From: Pseudomonadota bacterium
GTDB taxonomy: Bacteria; Desulfobacterota; JADFVX01
Reading direction: 5' to 3'
Assembly: GCA_015222755.1 (NCBI GenBank)
Contig: JADFVX010000064.1
Span: forward strand, 1-55,104
Length of the DNA stretch: 55,104 nucleotides
Shown: positions 42,884-52,426 of the stretch, one piece after another
Layout: each line of letters begins with the position of its first letter
Numbering within the stretch: position 1 is the stretch's first letter
Position numbers and translations under genes: made by a program
Notes under the pieces: model-generated
The model's input: the letters and a program-made list of their open reading frames with translations, nothing else
What the model was told of the DNA's origin: nothing
Database searches by the model: none

Positions 42884-44638
42884 TTACTGCTCCCTAAGCC
42901 TGTGTTCAAGAAGTCCTTTGTTATAGGCGGAAATTATGTCCCGCCGCGAAAGCATACCGATGATCTTTCGTGGGTTTTCCTTTTTAACCACTGGAAGCTG
43001 CTCTATATTTCTTGTACCTATCTTACTTAGTGCATCGTCAAGATTTTCACCTTCTGTTATGGTAATTACCTTTTCAGTTGCCAGCTCTTTCACTACTATA
43101 AGGTCTTCCAGTCCGCTTTCAAAAACAGCTTCTCTGAAGTCCTGAAAGGATATTATTCCGCTTATAAGACCTTCACTGTCTACTACAGGAAAGTTGGCGT
43201 GCTTTGATTTCTCAAGAAATTTATTGAACTTTCGCAGCGTCATATTTTCAGGGACTGTCTGGGCGCCCTTGGCCATGGCATCTTTTACAAGGATGGATTT
43301 TAGTATGTTCACCTCTTTTCCAGCCTGAAGCTTTATTCCTTTCCTTGCCAGTTTCAAGGTGTAGATTGATTCTTTAGAGAGGAAGGAGGCAAATATAGTG
43401 CTGGTGATGCAGGTCAGCATAAGTGGAAGGATGATCTCATAGTCCGATGTCATCTCGAAAATGATCATTATTGCAGTAATAGGGGCATAAGTCGTTCCAG
43501 CTACAACGGCCCCCATCCCTACCAGTGCGTAGGCCCCCGATGTCGCCGAAAGTGCCGGAAATAAAGAGTGGGCAATCTTGCCGAAGGCCCCGCCCATTAC
43601 GGCACCTATGAAGAGGGATGGTGCAAATACCCCGCCGGAGCTGCCACTTCCCAGGCTGAGGGATGTGGCGACTATCTTCATAATGAGCAGCAATGCAAGC
43701 AGGTATAACGGAAGCTCCCCGAAAAGGGCAAGGTCGATGGTATGATAACCTACCCCGTAAATTTGCGGAACAAGCAGCCCTATGGCACCGATAAGCAGAC
43801 CGCCGATGGCCGGTTTCAGGTATTCGGGCATATTTACACGTTCATCAAAAAAATCCTCACAGCGGTAGAGACTTTTACTGAAAAATACGGCAACTGCAGC
43901 GGCGATAAATCCCAGCAGGATGTAGGCCGGTATCTCCCATGGGCTTACAAGTTCATAGCTTGGAACGAGAAGGGTCGGTTCGTCACCCCACCATGCCCTG
44001 GATATGACAGTTGCTGTAACTGCCGATATTACAAGGGGGCTGAAGGTGGAAAATGCTATGTCTCCAAGTATGATCTCCAGTGAGAACATTACTCCAGCTA
44101 TGGGCGCGTTGAATATGGCGGCTATCCCTCCTGCCGCCCCGCAGGCGACCATGGATTTCATCCTTGCGCCGGGAAAATTGAGTGCCTGCCCTATGGCGGA
44201 GCCCATGGCAGAACCTATCTGGACGATAGGGCCTTCACTTCCTACAGATGAACCTGTCCCTATGGATATGGCGGATGCGAGGGATTTTATGCCGGCCACC
44301 CTTTTTCGAATTACCCCTCCGCGGAGCGCTACGGCACTCATTACCTCAGGGACGCCGTGTCCTTTGGCCTCTCTGGCGAAGTAGTAGATAATAGGGCCGA
44401 CTATCAGGCCGCCTGCCGCCGGGACAAGTAGTTTTTTGTAGGCCGGTGCCGTCTCTACAAGATCAAAAAGCTCACCAAAACCACCGAAGAAGAGCCACTG
44501 CACCGCCTCTATCATATAATGGAACAGTATGGCGCCGCCGCCTGCAAGCAGGCCAACTATGAAGGCCATTATGGATACATAGGTGTTCTCGTGCTGCTTG
44601 ATACTATCAAACAGATTTGTGACTGTAGCTTTTGGCAC
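42884..44638 (-). CDS. ClC-type chloride channel/transporter with CBS domains
   Basis: A 584-residue membrane protein with the ClC ion-path motifs GSEGP (GTGSSVGSEGPIVQIGS, including the gating glutamate) and GSSGGVFAPSLFIGAVMGG. The membrane part ends near residue 430 and two CBS domains follow (DAMAKGAQTVPENMTLRKF and ELATEKVITITEGENLDDA, then IGMLSRRDII), which may sense nucleotides. Chloride channel or chloride/proton exchanger activity cannot be told apart from this reading. It starts 1 bp after the glmS stop and so is part of the xerC-hslV-glmUS run. Confidence 0.9.
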   Translation of the reverse strand: MPKATVTNLFDSIKQHENTYVSIMAFIVGLLAGGGAILFHYMIEAVQWLFFGGFGELFDLVETAPAYKKLLVPAAGGLIVGPIIYYFAREAKGHGVPEVMSAVALRGGVIRKRVAGIKSLASAISIGTGSSVGSEGPIVQIGSAMGSAIGQALNFPGARMKSMVACGAAGGIAAIFNAPIAGVMFSLEIILGDIAFSTFSPLVISAVTATVISRAWWGDEPTLLVPSYELVSPWEIPAYILLGFIAAAVAVFFSKSLYRCEDFFDERVNMPEYLKPAIGGLLIGAIGLLVPQIYGVGYHTIDLALFGELPLYLLALLLIMKIVATSLSLGSGSSGGVFAPSLFIGAVMGGAFGKIAHSLFPALSATSGAYALVGMGAVVAGTTYAPITAIMIIFEMTSDYEIILPLMLTCITSTIFASFLSKESIYTLKLARKGIKLQAGKEVNILKSILVKDAMAKGAQTVPENMTLRKFNKFLEKSKHANFPVVDSEGLISGIISFQDFREAVFESGLEDLIVVKELATEKVITITEGENLDDALSKIGTRNIEQLPVVKKENPRKIIGMLSRRDIISAYNKGLLEHRLREQ

Positions 44639-44639
44639 T

Positions 44640-46469
44640 TTATTCTACCGTTACACTTTTAGCGAGGTTTCTTGGCTGGTCTACATCCGTTCCCAGGTGA
44701 ACGGCAACATGGTAGGCAAGGAACTGAAGGGGTATTGAGAAAAGAAAAGGATAGAGCATGGGATCTGCCTTTGGAATAGTTATAGTGCGGTCTGCCCGGC
44801 TTGATATCTCTTTGTCACCCTCTACTACTATGGCTATGACATGCCCGTCTCTGGCCTTTACCTCTTCAAGCCCTGCAAGGACCTTGTCGTACAGGGCATC
44901 GGGAGGTGCAAGCACTACAACGGGCATTTTGTCATCTATGAGGGCAATGGGGCCGTGCTTCATCTCTCCCGCCGGGTATCCTTCGGCATGTATATAGGAA
45001 ATCTCCTTAAGTTTCAGTGCACCTTCCAGGGCGATGGGGTAATTTATTCCCCGGGCAAGGTAGAGAAAATCGCGGTATTTTGAAAAATCATGGGCTATTT
45101 TCTCAATCTCTGTCTCGGTCTCCAGTGTCTTTTCAAGAAGTGAGGGCAGGTGCTTAAGCCCTGAGATATGCTTATGGAACAAATCTTCTGACAGTAATTT
45201 TTTTGTGGAGGCTATATGCAGGGCAAGGAGGTATGTCGCGGCAAGCTGAGTGGTAAATGCCTTGGTGGAGGCAACCCCTATCTCGGGCCCTGCATGCGTA
45301 TAGATGACGCCTTCTGTCTCACGCGTCAGATTGCTGCCTACTACATTACAGATCGCCAGCGTTGCGGCACCCCTGTCTTTCGCCTCTTTGATGGCCGCAA
45401 GCGTGTCCGCTGTTTCTCCCGACTGGCTTATGCCGATGACGAGATCGTCTTTAGCTATTATGGGATCCCTGTACCTGAACTCCGATGCAATATCGACCTC
45501 CACAGGGACACGGGTAAGTGACTCAATAAGGAATTTCCCTACAAGTGCGGCATGCCATGAAGTCCCGCAGGCCAATATAAATACCTTTCTGATGCCTTTT
45601 ATTTTATCTGCCGAAATGCCAAGGTCTTCCAGGTATATCTGGCCCTTCTGCTCATTTATACGGGGCCCTATGGTATCAGCTATTGCCCTGGGCTGCTCAT
45701 GGATCTCCTTCAGCATAAAGTGGCGGTATCCACCCTTTTCTGCCATTACAGGGTCCCATGTGATCCTGGTAGTTTTGCGTTCCACTACAGTGCCGTCTTC
45801 GGCGTAGATTCTTATTCCCTCATTATCGAGGGACGCTATATCACCGTCTTCCAGGTATTTTATCTCCCGTGTTTTCCACAGTATTGCCGGGATATCCGAT
45901 GCAATATAGTTCTCACCTTCACCGATGCCCAGGACAAGAGGACTTGCCTTTCTTGCAGCTATCAGCCTTCCCGGCTCACTCTGCAGGATAAGGGCTATGG
46001 CATAGCTTCCTTCGACCCTTTTAAGCGCCTTCCTCACGGCCTTTATAATATCGTCTTCGGATCTAAAGATCTCTGAGACAAGGTGGGCTATTACTTCTGT
46101 GTCGGTTTCGGAAGTAAAACTATGTCCCGACCTTGTCAGTTCTTCCTTGAGTTGAAGGTAGTTTTCTATGATACCGTTATGGACGAGAGTTATGTGTCCG
46201 GCCTGATGCGGATGTGCGTTGATCTCAGATGGTCTGCCGTGCGTTGCCCAGCGAGTGTGTCCTATGCCGGAGGTTCCTGTTGCGGGGCTAGTTCTAAGCT
46301 CATCTTCCAGTACATGCACCTTGCCTTCTTTCCGGCGTATATCCATCCCTTCTTCGTTGCATACAGCTATGCCCGCTGAATCATAACCACGGTATTCCAG
46401 TCTTTTAAGCCCTTCCATAAGTATGGCCTGGGCCTGCTCTTTCCCGGTATATCCGACAATGCCGCACAT
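44640..46469 (-). CDS. glmS: Glucosamine-fructose-6-phosphate aminotransferase (isomerising)
   Basis: A 609-residue enzyme that makes glucosamine-6-phosphate from fructose-6-phosphate and glutamine. ATG 46469 gives the required N-terminal MCGIVGY, whose Cys2 is the glutaminase nucleophile; an upstream ORF extension is rejected. GHTRWATHG and the two SIS domains (ACGTSWHAALVG, SQSGETADTLAAI, GPEIGVASTKAFTTQL, C-terminal LAKSVTVE) are complete. It follows glmU by 1 bp. No glmS ribozyme is evident ahead of it, and there is no room for one. Confidence 0.96.
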   Translation of the reverse strand: MCGIVGYTGKEQAQAILMEGLKRLEYRGYDSAGIAVCNEEGMDIRRKEGKVHVLEDELRTSPATGTSGIGHTRWATHGRPSEINAHPHQAGHITLVHNGIIENYLQLKEELTRSGHSFTSETDTEVIAHLVSEIFRSEDDIIKAVRKALKRVEGSYAIALILQSEPGRLIAARKASPLVLGIGEGENYIASDIPAILWKTREIKYLEDGDIASLDNEGIRIYAEDGTVVERKTTRITWDPVMAEKGGYRHFMLKEIHEQPRAIADTIGPRINEQKGQIYLEDLGISADKIKGIRKVFILACGTSWHAALVGKFLIESLTRVPVEVDIASEFRYRDPIIAKDDLVIGISQSGETADTLAAIKEAKDRGAATLAICNVVGSNLTRETEGVIYTHAGPEIGVASTKAFTTQLAATYLLALHIASTKKLLSEDLFHKHISGLKHLPSLLEKTLETETEIEKIAHDFSKYRDFLYLARGINYPIALEGALKLKEISYIHAEGYPAGEMKHGPIALIDDKMPVVVLAPPDALYDKVLAGLEEVKARDGHVIAIVVEGDKEISSRADRTITIPKADPMLYPFLFSIPLQFLAYHVAVHLGTDVDQPRNLAKSVTVE

Positions 46470-46470
46470 A

Positions 46471-47850
46471 TTATTTTGCCTCTTTGTTTTTCTTTTTTGT
46501 CCAGTCCGGAAGGGTCTTCTGCTCTGTTCTGGTAAGAGAAAGCGCTTCAGGGGGAACATCCTTTGTTATTGTCGAACCGGCCCCTATGATGGAGCCGCTT
46601 CCCACCCTGACAGGCGCCACGAGATTCGTTCCACTGCCTATAAATGCCCCATCCTCAATGACTGTCTGGAACTTGTTTTTTCCATCATAGTTGCAGGTTA
46701 TCGTTCCGGCACCCACATTGACCCCGCTGCCTATATCGGCATCACCTATGTATGACAGATGGCTTACCTTGCTACCCTCTCCTATAGTGGCCTTTTTGAT
46801 CTCTACAAAGTTACCCGCCTTGGCAGCGTTTTTAAGGACAGCCCCCGGTCTCAGGTGAGCAAAGGGGCCTACTGTAGTATCCTCTCCCAGTTTAGCCCCG
46901 GTGATAACACAGTAGGGTTTGATGTGAGACCTGTCTGAAATAAGGGAGTCTTTTATGACCGTGCCAGTCTCTATGATGCAGTCTTTACCCACGCTGCATC
47001 CTGATTCCAGACTTACCTGAGGGTATACGACGGAGCCAGCCCCGATATTGACATCAATATCTATGTAGGTATTATCAGGGTCTTTGATAGTGACACCTGA
47101 GAGCATAAGTCTGTCCAGTACCCTTTGAGCCATAGCCTTTTCGGCAATGGCAAGATCCTTCCGGCTGTTGACGCCCATGATCTCCAGATTGTCGTTTATA
47201 GTGGTCCAGCCGACGCGCCTGCCCATTTCCCGGCCTATCTTTATTATATCTGTGAGGTAATACTCCCCCTGCGCATTGATGTTGCCGACCCTGTCAAGCG
47301 CCTCAAACAGAAAATCACCGCTCACGCAGTAGATTCCGCTGTTTATCTCACGGATCTGCTTTTCTTCTGTGCTTGCGTCCTTTTCCTCCACTATCTTAAG
47401 TATCTCATCACCATCTTTGATGATGCGGCCATAGCCGTTTGGGTCGGCCACTTCGGCGCTTAGAACTGTGACGCTGTTCTTTTCCGTCATGTGAGACTGG
47501 ACAAAGCCTTCAAGTGTGGATTTTGTGAAGAGGGGCACATCGCCGCACAGGATAACGATGGGCAGGCTCTTGTCGCTCACTGCATCCTTGCAGACCATTA
47601 CGGCATGGCCTGTTCCCAACTGTTCTTCCTGGGTAACGAAGCTGACTTTTTTGTCACTCAGTTCATCTTTTACAGATTCCGCCCCGTGCCCGATCACTGT
47701 GATGATTTCGCTTGCACCGGCACTCTCAGCAACTTGAATCGGGAAGTGTATCATAGCTCTTCCGCAGACGGGGTGCAGCACTTTGGGGAGGTCGGACTTC
47801 ATCCGTGTCCCCTTTCCGGCTGCAAGTATTATGGTGGTAAATTTTATCAA
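46471..47850 (-). CDS. glmU: Bifunctional N-acetylglucosamine-1-phosphate uridyltransferase/glucosamine-1-phosphate acetyltransferase
   Basis: A 459-residue enzyme giving UDP-GlcNAc for peptidoglycan and lipopolysaccharide. It starts at TTG 47850 inside the hslV stop (TTGA), so that LIKFTTIILAAGKGTRM is the N-terminal nucleotide-binding motif; a longer frame upstream overlaps hslV and is rejected. The pyrophosphorylase domain (about 1-230) is followed by a left-handed beta-helix (VGPFAHLRPGAVL, GNFVEIKKATIGEGSKVSHLSYIGDA, GAGTITCNYDG) and the acetyltransferase tail. It directly precedes glmS. Confidence 0.95.
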   Translation of the reverse strand: MIKFTTIILAAGKGTRMKSDLPKVLHPVCGRAMIHFPIQVAESAGASEIITVIGHGAESVKDELSDKKVSFVTQEEQLGTGHAVMVCKDAVSDKSLPIVILCGDVPLFTKSTLEGFVQSHMTEKNSVTVLSAEVADPNGYGRIIKDGDEILKIVEEKDASTEEKQIREINSGIYCVSGDFLFEALDRVGNINAQGEYYLTDIIKIGREMGRRVGWTTINDNLEIMGVNSRKDLAIAEKAMAQRVLDRLMLSGVTIKDPDNTYIDIDVNIGAGSVVYPQVSLESGCSVGKDCIIETGTVIKDSLISDRSHIKPYCVITGAKLGEDTTVGPFAHLRPGAVLKNAAKAGNFVEIKKATIGEGSKVSHLSYIGDADIGSGVNVGAGTITCNYDGKNKFQTVIEDGAFIGSGTNLVAPVRVGSGSIIGAGSTITKDVPPEALSLTRTEQKTLPDWTKKKNKEAK

Positions 47851-48401
47851 AGCTCTTCCAGAACTATATTGTTGTTTGTATATATGCATATGTCGGCTGC
47901 AGTATGCAGGGCCTCTTCGGCTATCTTTGCTGCATCAAGATCGGAATATTTTATAAGGGCACGTGCTGCCGCCAGGGCATAGGGGCCACCTGAACCTATG
48001 GCTGCAATACCGTCATCGGGTTCTATTACATCGCCGTTACCTGAGATGATAAAGGAGTTTTCACTGTCAGCGACTATCATCAGGGCCTCAAGTCTTCTGA
48101 GCACCTTGTCGGTACGCCAGTCCTTTGCCAGCTCAACAGCAGATCTCGTAAGGTTGCCGTTGTACTGCTCCAGTTTTTTTTCAAAACGCTCAAACAGGGT
48201 AAAGGCGTCGGCTGTCGCCCCGGCAAAGCCTGCAAGAACGCCTTCCTTGTAAAGCCTTCTTACCTTTCTCGCCTTGTGTTTCATTATGGTGCTGCCTGTC
48301 GTTACCTGCCCGTCTCCAGCAAGGGCCACTTTTTTTCCTTTACGTACCGCTACAATTGTAGTGCCTCTTATCATCGAATGCTTTCCCTTGTCATCACTCA
48401 T
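47847..48401 (-). CDS. hslV: HslV (ClpQ) peptidase subunit
   Basis: A 184-residue subunit of the HslVU protease. The active-site threonine is in RGTTIVAVRKGKKVALAGDGQVT, and FAGATADAFTLFERFE, ELAKDWRTDKVLRR and IGSGGPYALAAARAL are family segments. The start (ATGA overlap with xerC) puts a 15-residue or so extension before the catalytic Thr, so self-processing would be needed; a shorter start at an inner Met is possible. The partner ATPase gene hslU is not in the window, although the pair is usually adjacent. Confidence 0.93.
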   Translation of the reverse strand: MSDDKGKHSMIRGTTIVAVRKGKKVALAGDGQVTTGSTIMKHKARKVRRLYKEGVLAGFAGATADAFTLFERFEKKLEQYNGNLTRSAVELAKDWRTDKVLRRLEALMIVADSENSFIISGNGDVIEPDDGIAAIGSGGPYALAAARALIKYSDLDAAKIAEEALHTAADICIYTNNNIVLEEL

Positions 48402-49306
48402 TGTTTTTTTGCCCTCGGATGGGCCTTGTCGTATACTTCCATCAGCCTGTCGGTGGTTATGTGTGTATATTTCTGTGTTGTGGAAAGGCTTGCATGTCCC
48501 AGCAGTTCCTGTATGCCCCTGAGGTCCGCACCTGCATCGAGTAGATGGGTGGCAAATGAGTGGCGCAGCGTGTGCGGACTTCCTTTGCCCGGTATGCCCC
48601 CTTTGCGTAGGTATTTCTCCAGTATCCTGGCTATACTCCTTGCCGTCAGACGTCCTCCTCGCAGGTTGAGGAAAATGGCCTTGTCATCCTGTTCCTTGCC
48701 GAACTCATTCCGTACATCAAGGTACCTAGATATTGCGTCAAGGGCTTTCCCGCCTACCGGTATAAGCCTCTCTTTTCTGCCCTTACCGAGCACCTTGATC
48801 ATTTCCTGGCGGATATTTATATCTTCTATGTCCAAGCCTGCCAGTTCCGATACACGAAGCCCCGAGGAATAAAGAAGCTCCAGAATGGCCCTGTCCCTCG
48901 CTGCTGCGGATTTTTCGCCCTTTGGCGCATCCATAAGCCTGAAAATATCATCTACGGAGAAAAACGTGGGCAGCCGTTTTTCCGTCTTTGGTGTGGCTAC
49001 GCCCTCAAGGGGGTTTGAACTGATAATCCCCTCTCTAAGCAAAAAACGGTAAAAACTTTTTAGAGATGCAAGTTTTCTCCCTATAGAATTTTTTGAATTT
49101 TCTTTATGCAGATGCGCCAGGTATCTTCTTACAGCAAGATGATCTATATTTAAAATATCCCGCTTGTTTATGCCCTCCGAGCTATCCTTGAGAAAGGCAT
49201 CAAACTGGTTTATATCGCTTATGTAATTACGGATAGTATGGACGGAGGCGTTTTTCTCAAATTTCAGGTAGCGCTCAAACTCCTTGATATGTTCCTCAAT
49301 GCTCAT
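48398..49306 (-). CDS. xerC: Tyrosine recombinase XerC
   Basis: A 302-residue recombinase with an N-terminal SAM-like core-binding domain (about 1-95) and the catalytic domain with Arg (SSGLRVSELAGLD), Lys (LGKGRKERLIP), His-x-x-Arg (HTLRHSFATHLL), His (LLGHASLSTTQ) and Tyr (KYTHI). It resolves chromosome dimers at dif with XerD. Placement ahead of hslV is the same as in many proteobacteria and firmicutes, which favours XerC over XerD or a phage integrase. The stop overlaps hslV by 4 bp. Confidence 0.9.
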   Translation of the reverse strand: MSIEEHIKEFERYLKFEKNASVHTIRNYISDINQFDAFLKDSSEGINKRDILNIDHLAVRRYLAHLHKENSKNSIGRKLASLKSFYRFLLREGIISSNPLEGVATPKTEKRLPTFFSVDDIFRLMDAPKGEKSAAARDRAILELLYSSGLRVSELAGLDIEDINIRQEMIKVLGKGRKERLIPVGGKALDAISRYLDVRNEFGKEQDDKAIFLNLRGGRLTARSIARILEKYLRKGGIPGKGSPHTLRHSFATHLLDAGADLRGIQELLGHASLSTTQKYTHITTDRLMEVYDKAHPRAKKQ

Positions 49307-49537
49307 AAATATGCCTGTCCACTTTAAGATAATTTAATACCATAAATAGAATAATTATTCCAATAAAATCCCTTTGTGGCGGCAGATTAGATCTAGACAT
49401 TGGCAGTAGTTTTTAGAGGGGGGAGAGGTAATTAAAAAAGTAGAAGCATCTCTGACCAAGATCCCCTATCCTCTTTTCTTTGTCTTTTCCCCCGTCTTGT
49501 GGTAAAAAAGAGAGCAATTAGGGGAGCTTAAAGGGAT

Positions 49538-50092
49538 ATGAAGACAAAATATATAAACAAGCGTATCGACTACACTGGGAAGGAACTGCACTCCCACTTT
49601 GCCTACAAGCATTTTGACATAATGGGGGAATCCCTTGTCGCTTTTTCGGGAGGCTGTGAAGTGAAGATAGGAGACCTTGTAGACCTTGCCGACGTGAAGG
49701 AAAAGGCGGGCATTTACAGTGAGGACATGCTCCACTTTATAGGCGAGTTTTTTGACCATGACCTTGACAGGACCATCCTCAGACAGCGCCTTCTTATAGC
49801 CATAATCAAGGACGTCGTGGCCGAACTTTCGGGCTGCCCCGTCGTCCGCAGAGGGGACGACATCTATGAGGGGGAGGACAAGCTGAGCGTCTCCATCGCC
49901 ACGCTGACCCCTGTTTCCGGAATAATACATACGGGCATCAATATCTCATCGAAAAATACCCCTGTTCCTACGAAGGGCCTTAAGGACTACGGCATAGAAA
50001 CGCAAGCCTTCGCCAAAACAGTGCTGGACAGGTTTGCCAAAGAGATGGAAGATGTAAATGTGGCTCGCTGCAAGGTGCGTGGTGTTTCCTGA
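49538..50092 (+). CDS. DUF366 family protein
   Basis: A 184-residue cytoplasmic protein with AAAGGG before ATG 49538. Conserved-looking segments are YTGKELHSHFAYKHFDIMG, DMLHFIGEFFDHD and IAIIKDVVAEL, and NISSKNTPVPTKGL. It matches the DUF366 (COG2029) family, whose genes often lie beside queuosine genes. Here it is 3 bp before queE, so a role in 7-deazaguanine synthesis or tRNA/DNA modification is likely, though unproven. The C-terminus (VARCKVRGVS) holds one cysteine. Confidence 0.75.
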   Translation: MKTKYINKRIDYTGKELHSHFAYKHFDIMGESLVAFSGGCEVKIGDLVDLADVKEKAGIYSEDMLHFIGEFFDHDLDRTILRQRLLIAIIKDVVAELSGCPVVRRGDDIYEGEDKLSVSIATLTPVSGIIHTGINISSKNTPVPTKGLKDYGIETQAFAKTVLDRFAKEMEDVNVARCKVRGVS

Positions 50093-50095
50093 ACC

Positions 50096-50848
50096 ATGAG
50101 CGGTGGAGCCTTTCTTTCTGAGATATTTTCCTCCATACAGGGTGAGGGGCCTTATATTGGGATGCGCCAGGTCTTCGTGCGTTTTCTGGACTGTAACCTT
50201 GACTGCAGCTACTGCGATACGGAGAACAAACGTGCAGTGCTAAGGGAGTGCCGCATAGAAAAGGAGGCTGGGATCGGTCTCTTCAGCTATCTTCCAAACC
50301 CCGTCTCAATAGATGAACTTGAGGCCTCACTGACTGCCCTCGAAGGCTTTGACGGTCTCCACCACTCCATCAGCATCACCGGAGGAGAGCCTCTGCTTCA
50401 GGCAGAGTTTATCAGGGGCTGGCTGGAGGCAGCAAAGAAAAGACGGGCGATATATCTGGAGACGAACGGAACCTTGCCGGAGAAGCTTAAATCGCTTATC
50501 GACAAGATCGATATCATCTCCATGGATATAAAGCTGCCGGGAACAGGTGCAATAGCCCCGCAGTGGGAGGCCCACCGCAGCTTTCTTGAAATTGCGGCGG
50601 AAAGAGAGGTCTTTGTCAAGGTCGTAGTCTCTGCCGCCACCAAGGATGGGGAATTAGACCATGCCCTTGAGATTATAGAGTCTGTCAATGCCGCCATCCC
50701 GCTTGTCATACAAGCTATGACCGTTGACGGGCGGCCAGATGAGGGGCTGAGCCCAAGGCGGATTTTCGATATCCAGGAGCGGGCGTCAAGGCGACTTAAA
50801 GACGTAAGGATCATACCGCAGACACACAAGATTACAGGTGTACTCTAA
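50096..50848 (+). CDS. queE: 7-carboxy-7-deazaguanine synthase
   Basis: A 250-residue radical SAM enzyme. It opens with EIFSSIQGEGPYIGMRQVFVRF, then the cluster cysteines CNLDCSYC followed by DTE, and SITGGEPLLQ. It contracts 6-carboxytetrahydropterin to 7-carboxy-7-deazaguanine, the first committed intermediate to preQ0, queuosine and other 7-deazaguanines. The cysteine spacing C-x3-C-x2-C fits the family. It follows DUF366 by 3 bp and precedes ubiD by 11 bp. queD, queC and queF are not in the window. Confidence 0.92.
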   Translation: MSGGAFLSEIFSSIQGEGPYIGMRQVFVRFLDCNLDCSYCDTENKRAVLRECRIEKEAGIGLFSYLPNPVSIDELEASLTALEGFDGLHHSISITGGEPLLQAEFIRGWLEAAKKRRAIYLETNGTLPEKLKSLIDKIDIISMDIKLPGTGAIAPQWEAHRSFLEIAAEREVFVKVVVSAATKDGELDHALEIIESVNAAIPLVIQAMTVDGRPDEGLSPRRIFDIQERASRRLKDVRIIPQTHKITGVL

Positions 50849-50859
50849 AGGAGGTTGCA

Positions 50860-52326
50860 TTGGTTTTTAATGACCTGAGAGAATTTATAAAAGATCTCGA
50901 AAAGAAGGGGGAACTGCTCCGCATCAAGGCAGAGGTAGACCCGTATCTGGAGATGACGGAGATACAAAAGAGGGTGCTCGAAGAAGGCGGCCCTGCCTTG
51001 TTGTTTGAAAACGTGAAGGGCCATGATATGCCGGCCCTTGGGAACCTCTTCGGTACTGTAGAAAGGGTGGCCATGGCCATAGGCAAAAAACCCGAGGAGT
51101 TGAGAGAGGTGGGAGAACTGCTGGCCTATCTCAAACAGCCTGAGCCACCAAAGGGAATGAGGGACGCCCTTGGCAAACTGCCTATACTAAAGCAGATGCT
51201 GAATATGCCGCCAAAGATGGTCTCCAAGGCTCCCTGCCAGCAGGTGGTGCTGGAAGGTGACAAGGTGGATCTCGACAAATTTCCCATCCAGTCATGCTGG
51301 CCGAATGAACCTGCACCTCTTATCACCTGGCCTCTGGTAGTCACCAAAGACCCTGAGACAGAACTGCATAACGTCGGTATATACCGCATGCAGAAGATTG
51401 GGAAAGACAAGGCCATCATGCGCTGGCTCCACCATAGAGGCGGAGCCATACAGCATGAGAAGTGGAAGGCCCTCGGTAAGAACACCCCATGTGCTATAGC
51501 GCTGGGAGCAGACCCCGGGATGATACTTGCCGCTGTGACCCCTGTGCCAGAGACCCTATCGGAGTATTCCTTTGCGGGACTACTTCGCGGCGGAAAAGTT
51601 GAATTGACCGAATGCAAAACACTGCCCCTAAAAGTTCCTGCCTCAGCAGAGATCATCCTCGAAGGTGAGGTAAGTATGGAGGAGACGGCACCGGAGGGCC
51701 CTTATGGCGACCATACCGGTTACTACAACGCAGCCGAGCCCTTTCCTGTCTTTAATATCAAGTGCATCACGCACAGGAAAGACCCCATATACATGACCAC
51801 CTTCACCGGCCGTCCTCCAGATGAGCCTGCAATCCTGGCGCTGGCCCTTAACGAGATCTTCGTGCCGCTACTAAAGCAGGCCTTCCCGGAGATAGTCGAT
51901 TTCCACCTCCCCATGGAGGCATGCTCATACCGTATGGCTGTAGTGTCGATCAAAAAGCAGTATGCCGGACATGCCAAGCGGATCATGATGGGGGTCTGGA
52001 GCTTCCTGCGCCAGTTCATGTACACCAAGTATATAATCGTCGTAGATGAAGATATCGATGTAAGGTCATGGAAGGACGTTATATGGGCGATTTCCACACG
52101 AGTAGACCCGTTGCGGGATACCACAATGATAGACCGGACCCCTATAGACTACCTCGATTTCGCATCACCCCTTGACTCCCTTGGCTCCAAGATGGGGATA
52201 GATGCAACCAACAAGATCGGCTCAGAGATCACCCGTGAATGGGGAACGCCGATCAAAATGGACGAGGAGATTGTCAGGCGCGTTACAGAGAGGTGGGAGG
52301 AGTTGGGCTTGGGAAAAGGGAAGTAA
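50860..52326 (+). CDS. ubiD: UbiD family prenylated-FMN decarboxylase
   Basis: A 488-residue cytosolic decarboxylase that starts at TTG 50860 behind a strong AAAGGAGG. E. coli UbiD-like segments run throughout: NVGIYRMQKIGKDKAIMRWL, GPYGDHTGYYN, the catalytic region RPPDEPAILALALNEIF, YRMAVVSIKKQYAGHAKRIM and TPIDYLDFASPLDSLGSKMG. It should remove the carboxylate of a prenylated hydroxybenzoate in quinone synthesis using prenylated FMN from UbiX. UbiX is not in the window, and the quinone made (ubiquinone or menaquinone) cannot be told. Confidence 0.93.
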   Translation: MVFNDLREFIKDLEKKGELLRIKAEVDPYLEMTEIQKRVLEEGGPALLFENVKGHDMPALGNLFGTVERVAMAIGKKPEELREVGELLAYLKQPEPPKGMRDALGKLPILKQMLNMPPKMVSKAPCQQVVLEGDKVDLDKFPIQSCWPNEPAPLITWPLVVTKDPETELHNVGIYRMQKIGKDKAIMRWLHHRGGAIQHEKWKALGKNTPCAIALGADPGMILAAVTPVPETLSEYSFAGLLRGGKVELTECKTLPLKVPASAEIILEGEVSMEETAPEGPYGDHTGYYNAAEPFPVFNIKCITHRKDPIYMTTFTGRPPDEPAILALALNEIFVPLLKQAFPEIVDFHLPMEACSYRMAVVSIKKQYAGHAKRIMMGVWSFLRQFMYTKYIIVVDEDIDVRSWKDVIWAISTRVDPLRDTTMIDRTPIDYLDFASPLDSLGSKMGIDATNKIGSEITREWGTPIKMDEEIVRRVTERWEELGLGKGK

Positions 52327-52426
52327 TGTTAGTACTTTAAGAGGGATTGTGGTATAAGATTGTTGTTGATTATGGGATTTGCCGGAGTAGTTAATTTTTA
52401 CCAATCTATCCAGGGGTATAAGCGCT

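Noticed and set aside
46470..46559. N-terminal extension of GlmS
   Set aside because: GlmS must begin MCGIVGY with Cys2 as nucleophile; the extension overlaps glmU coding sequence.
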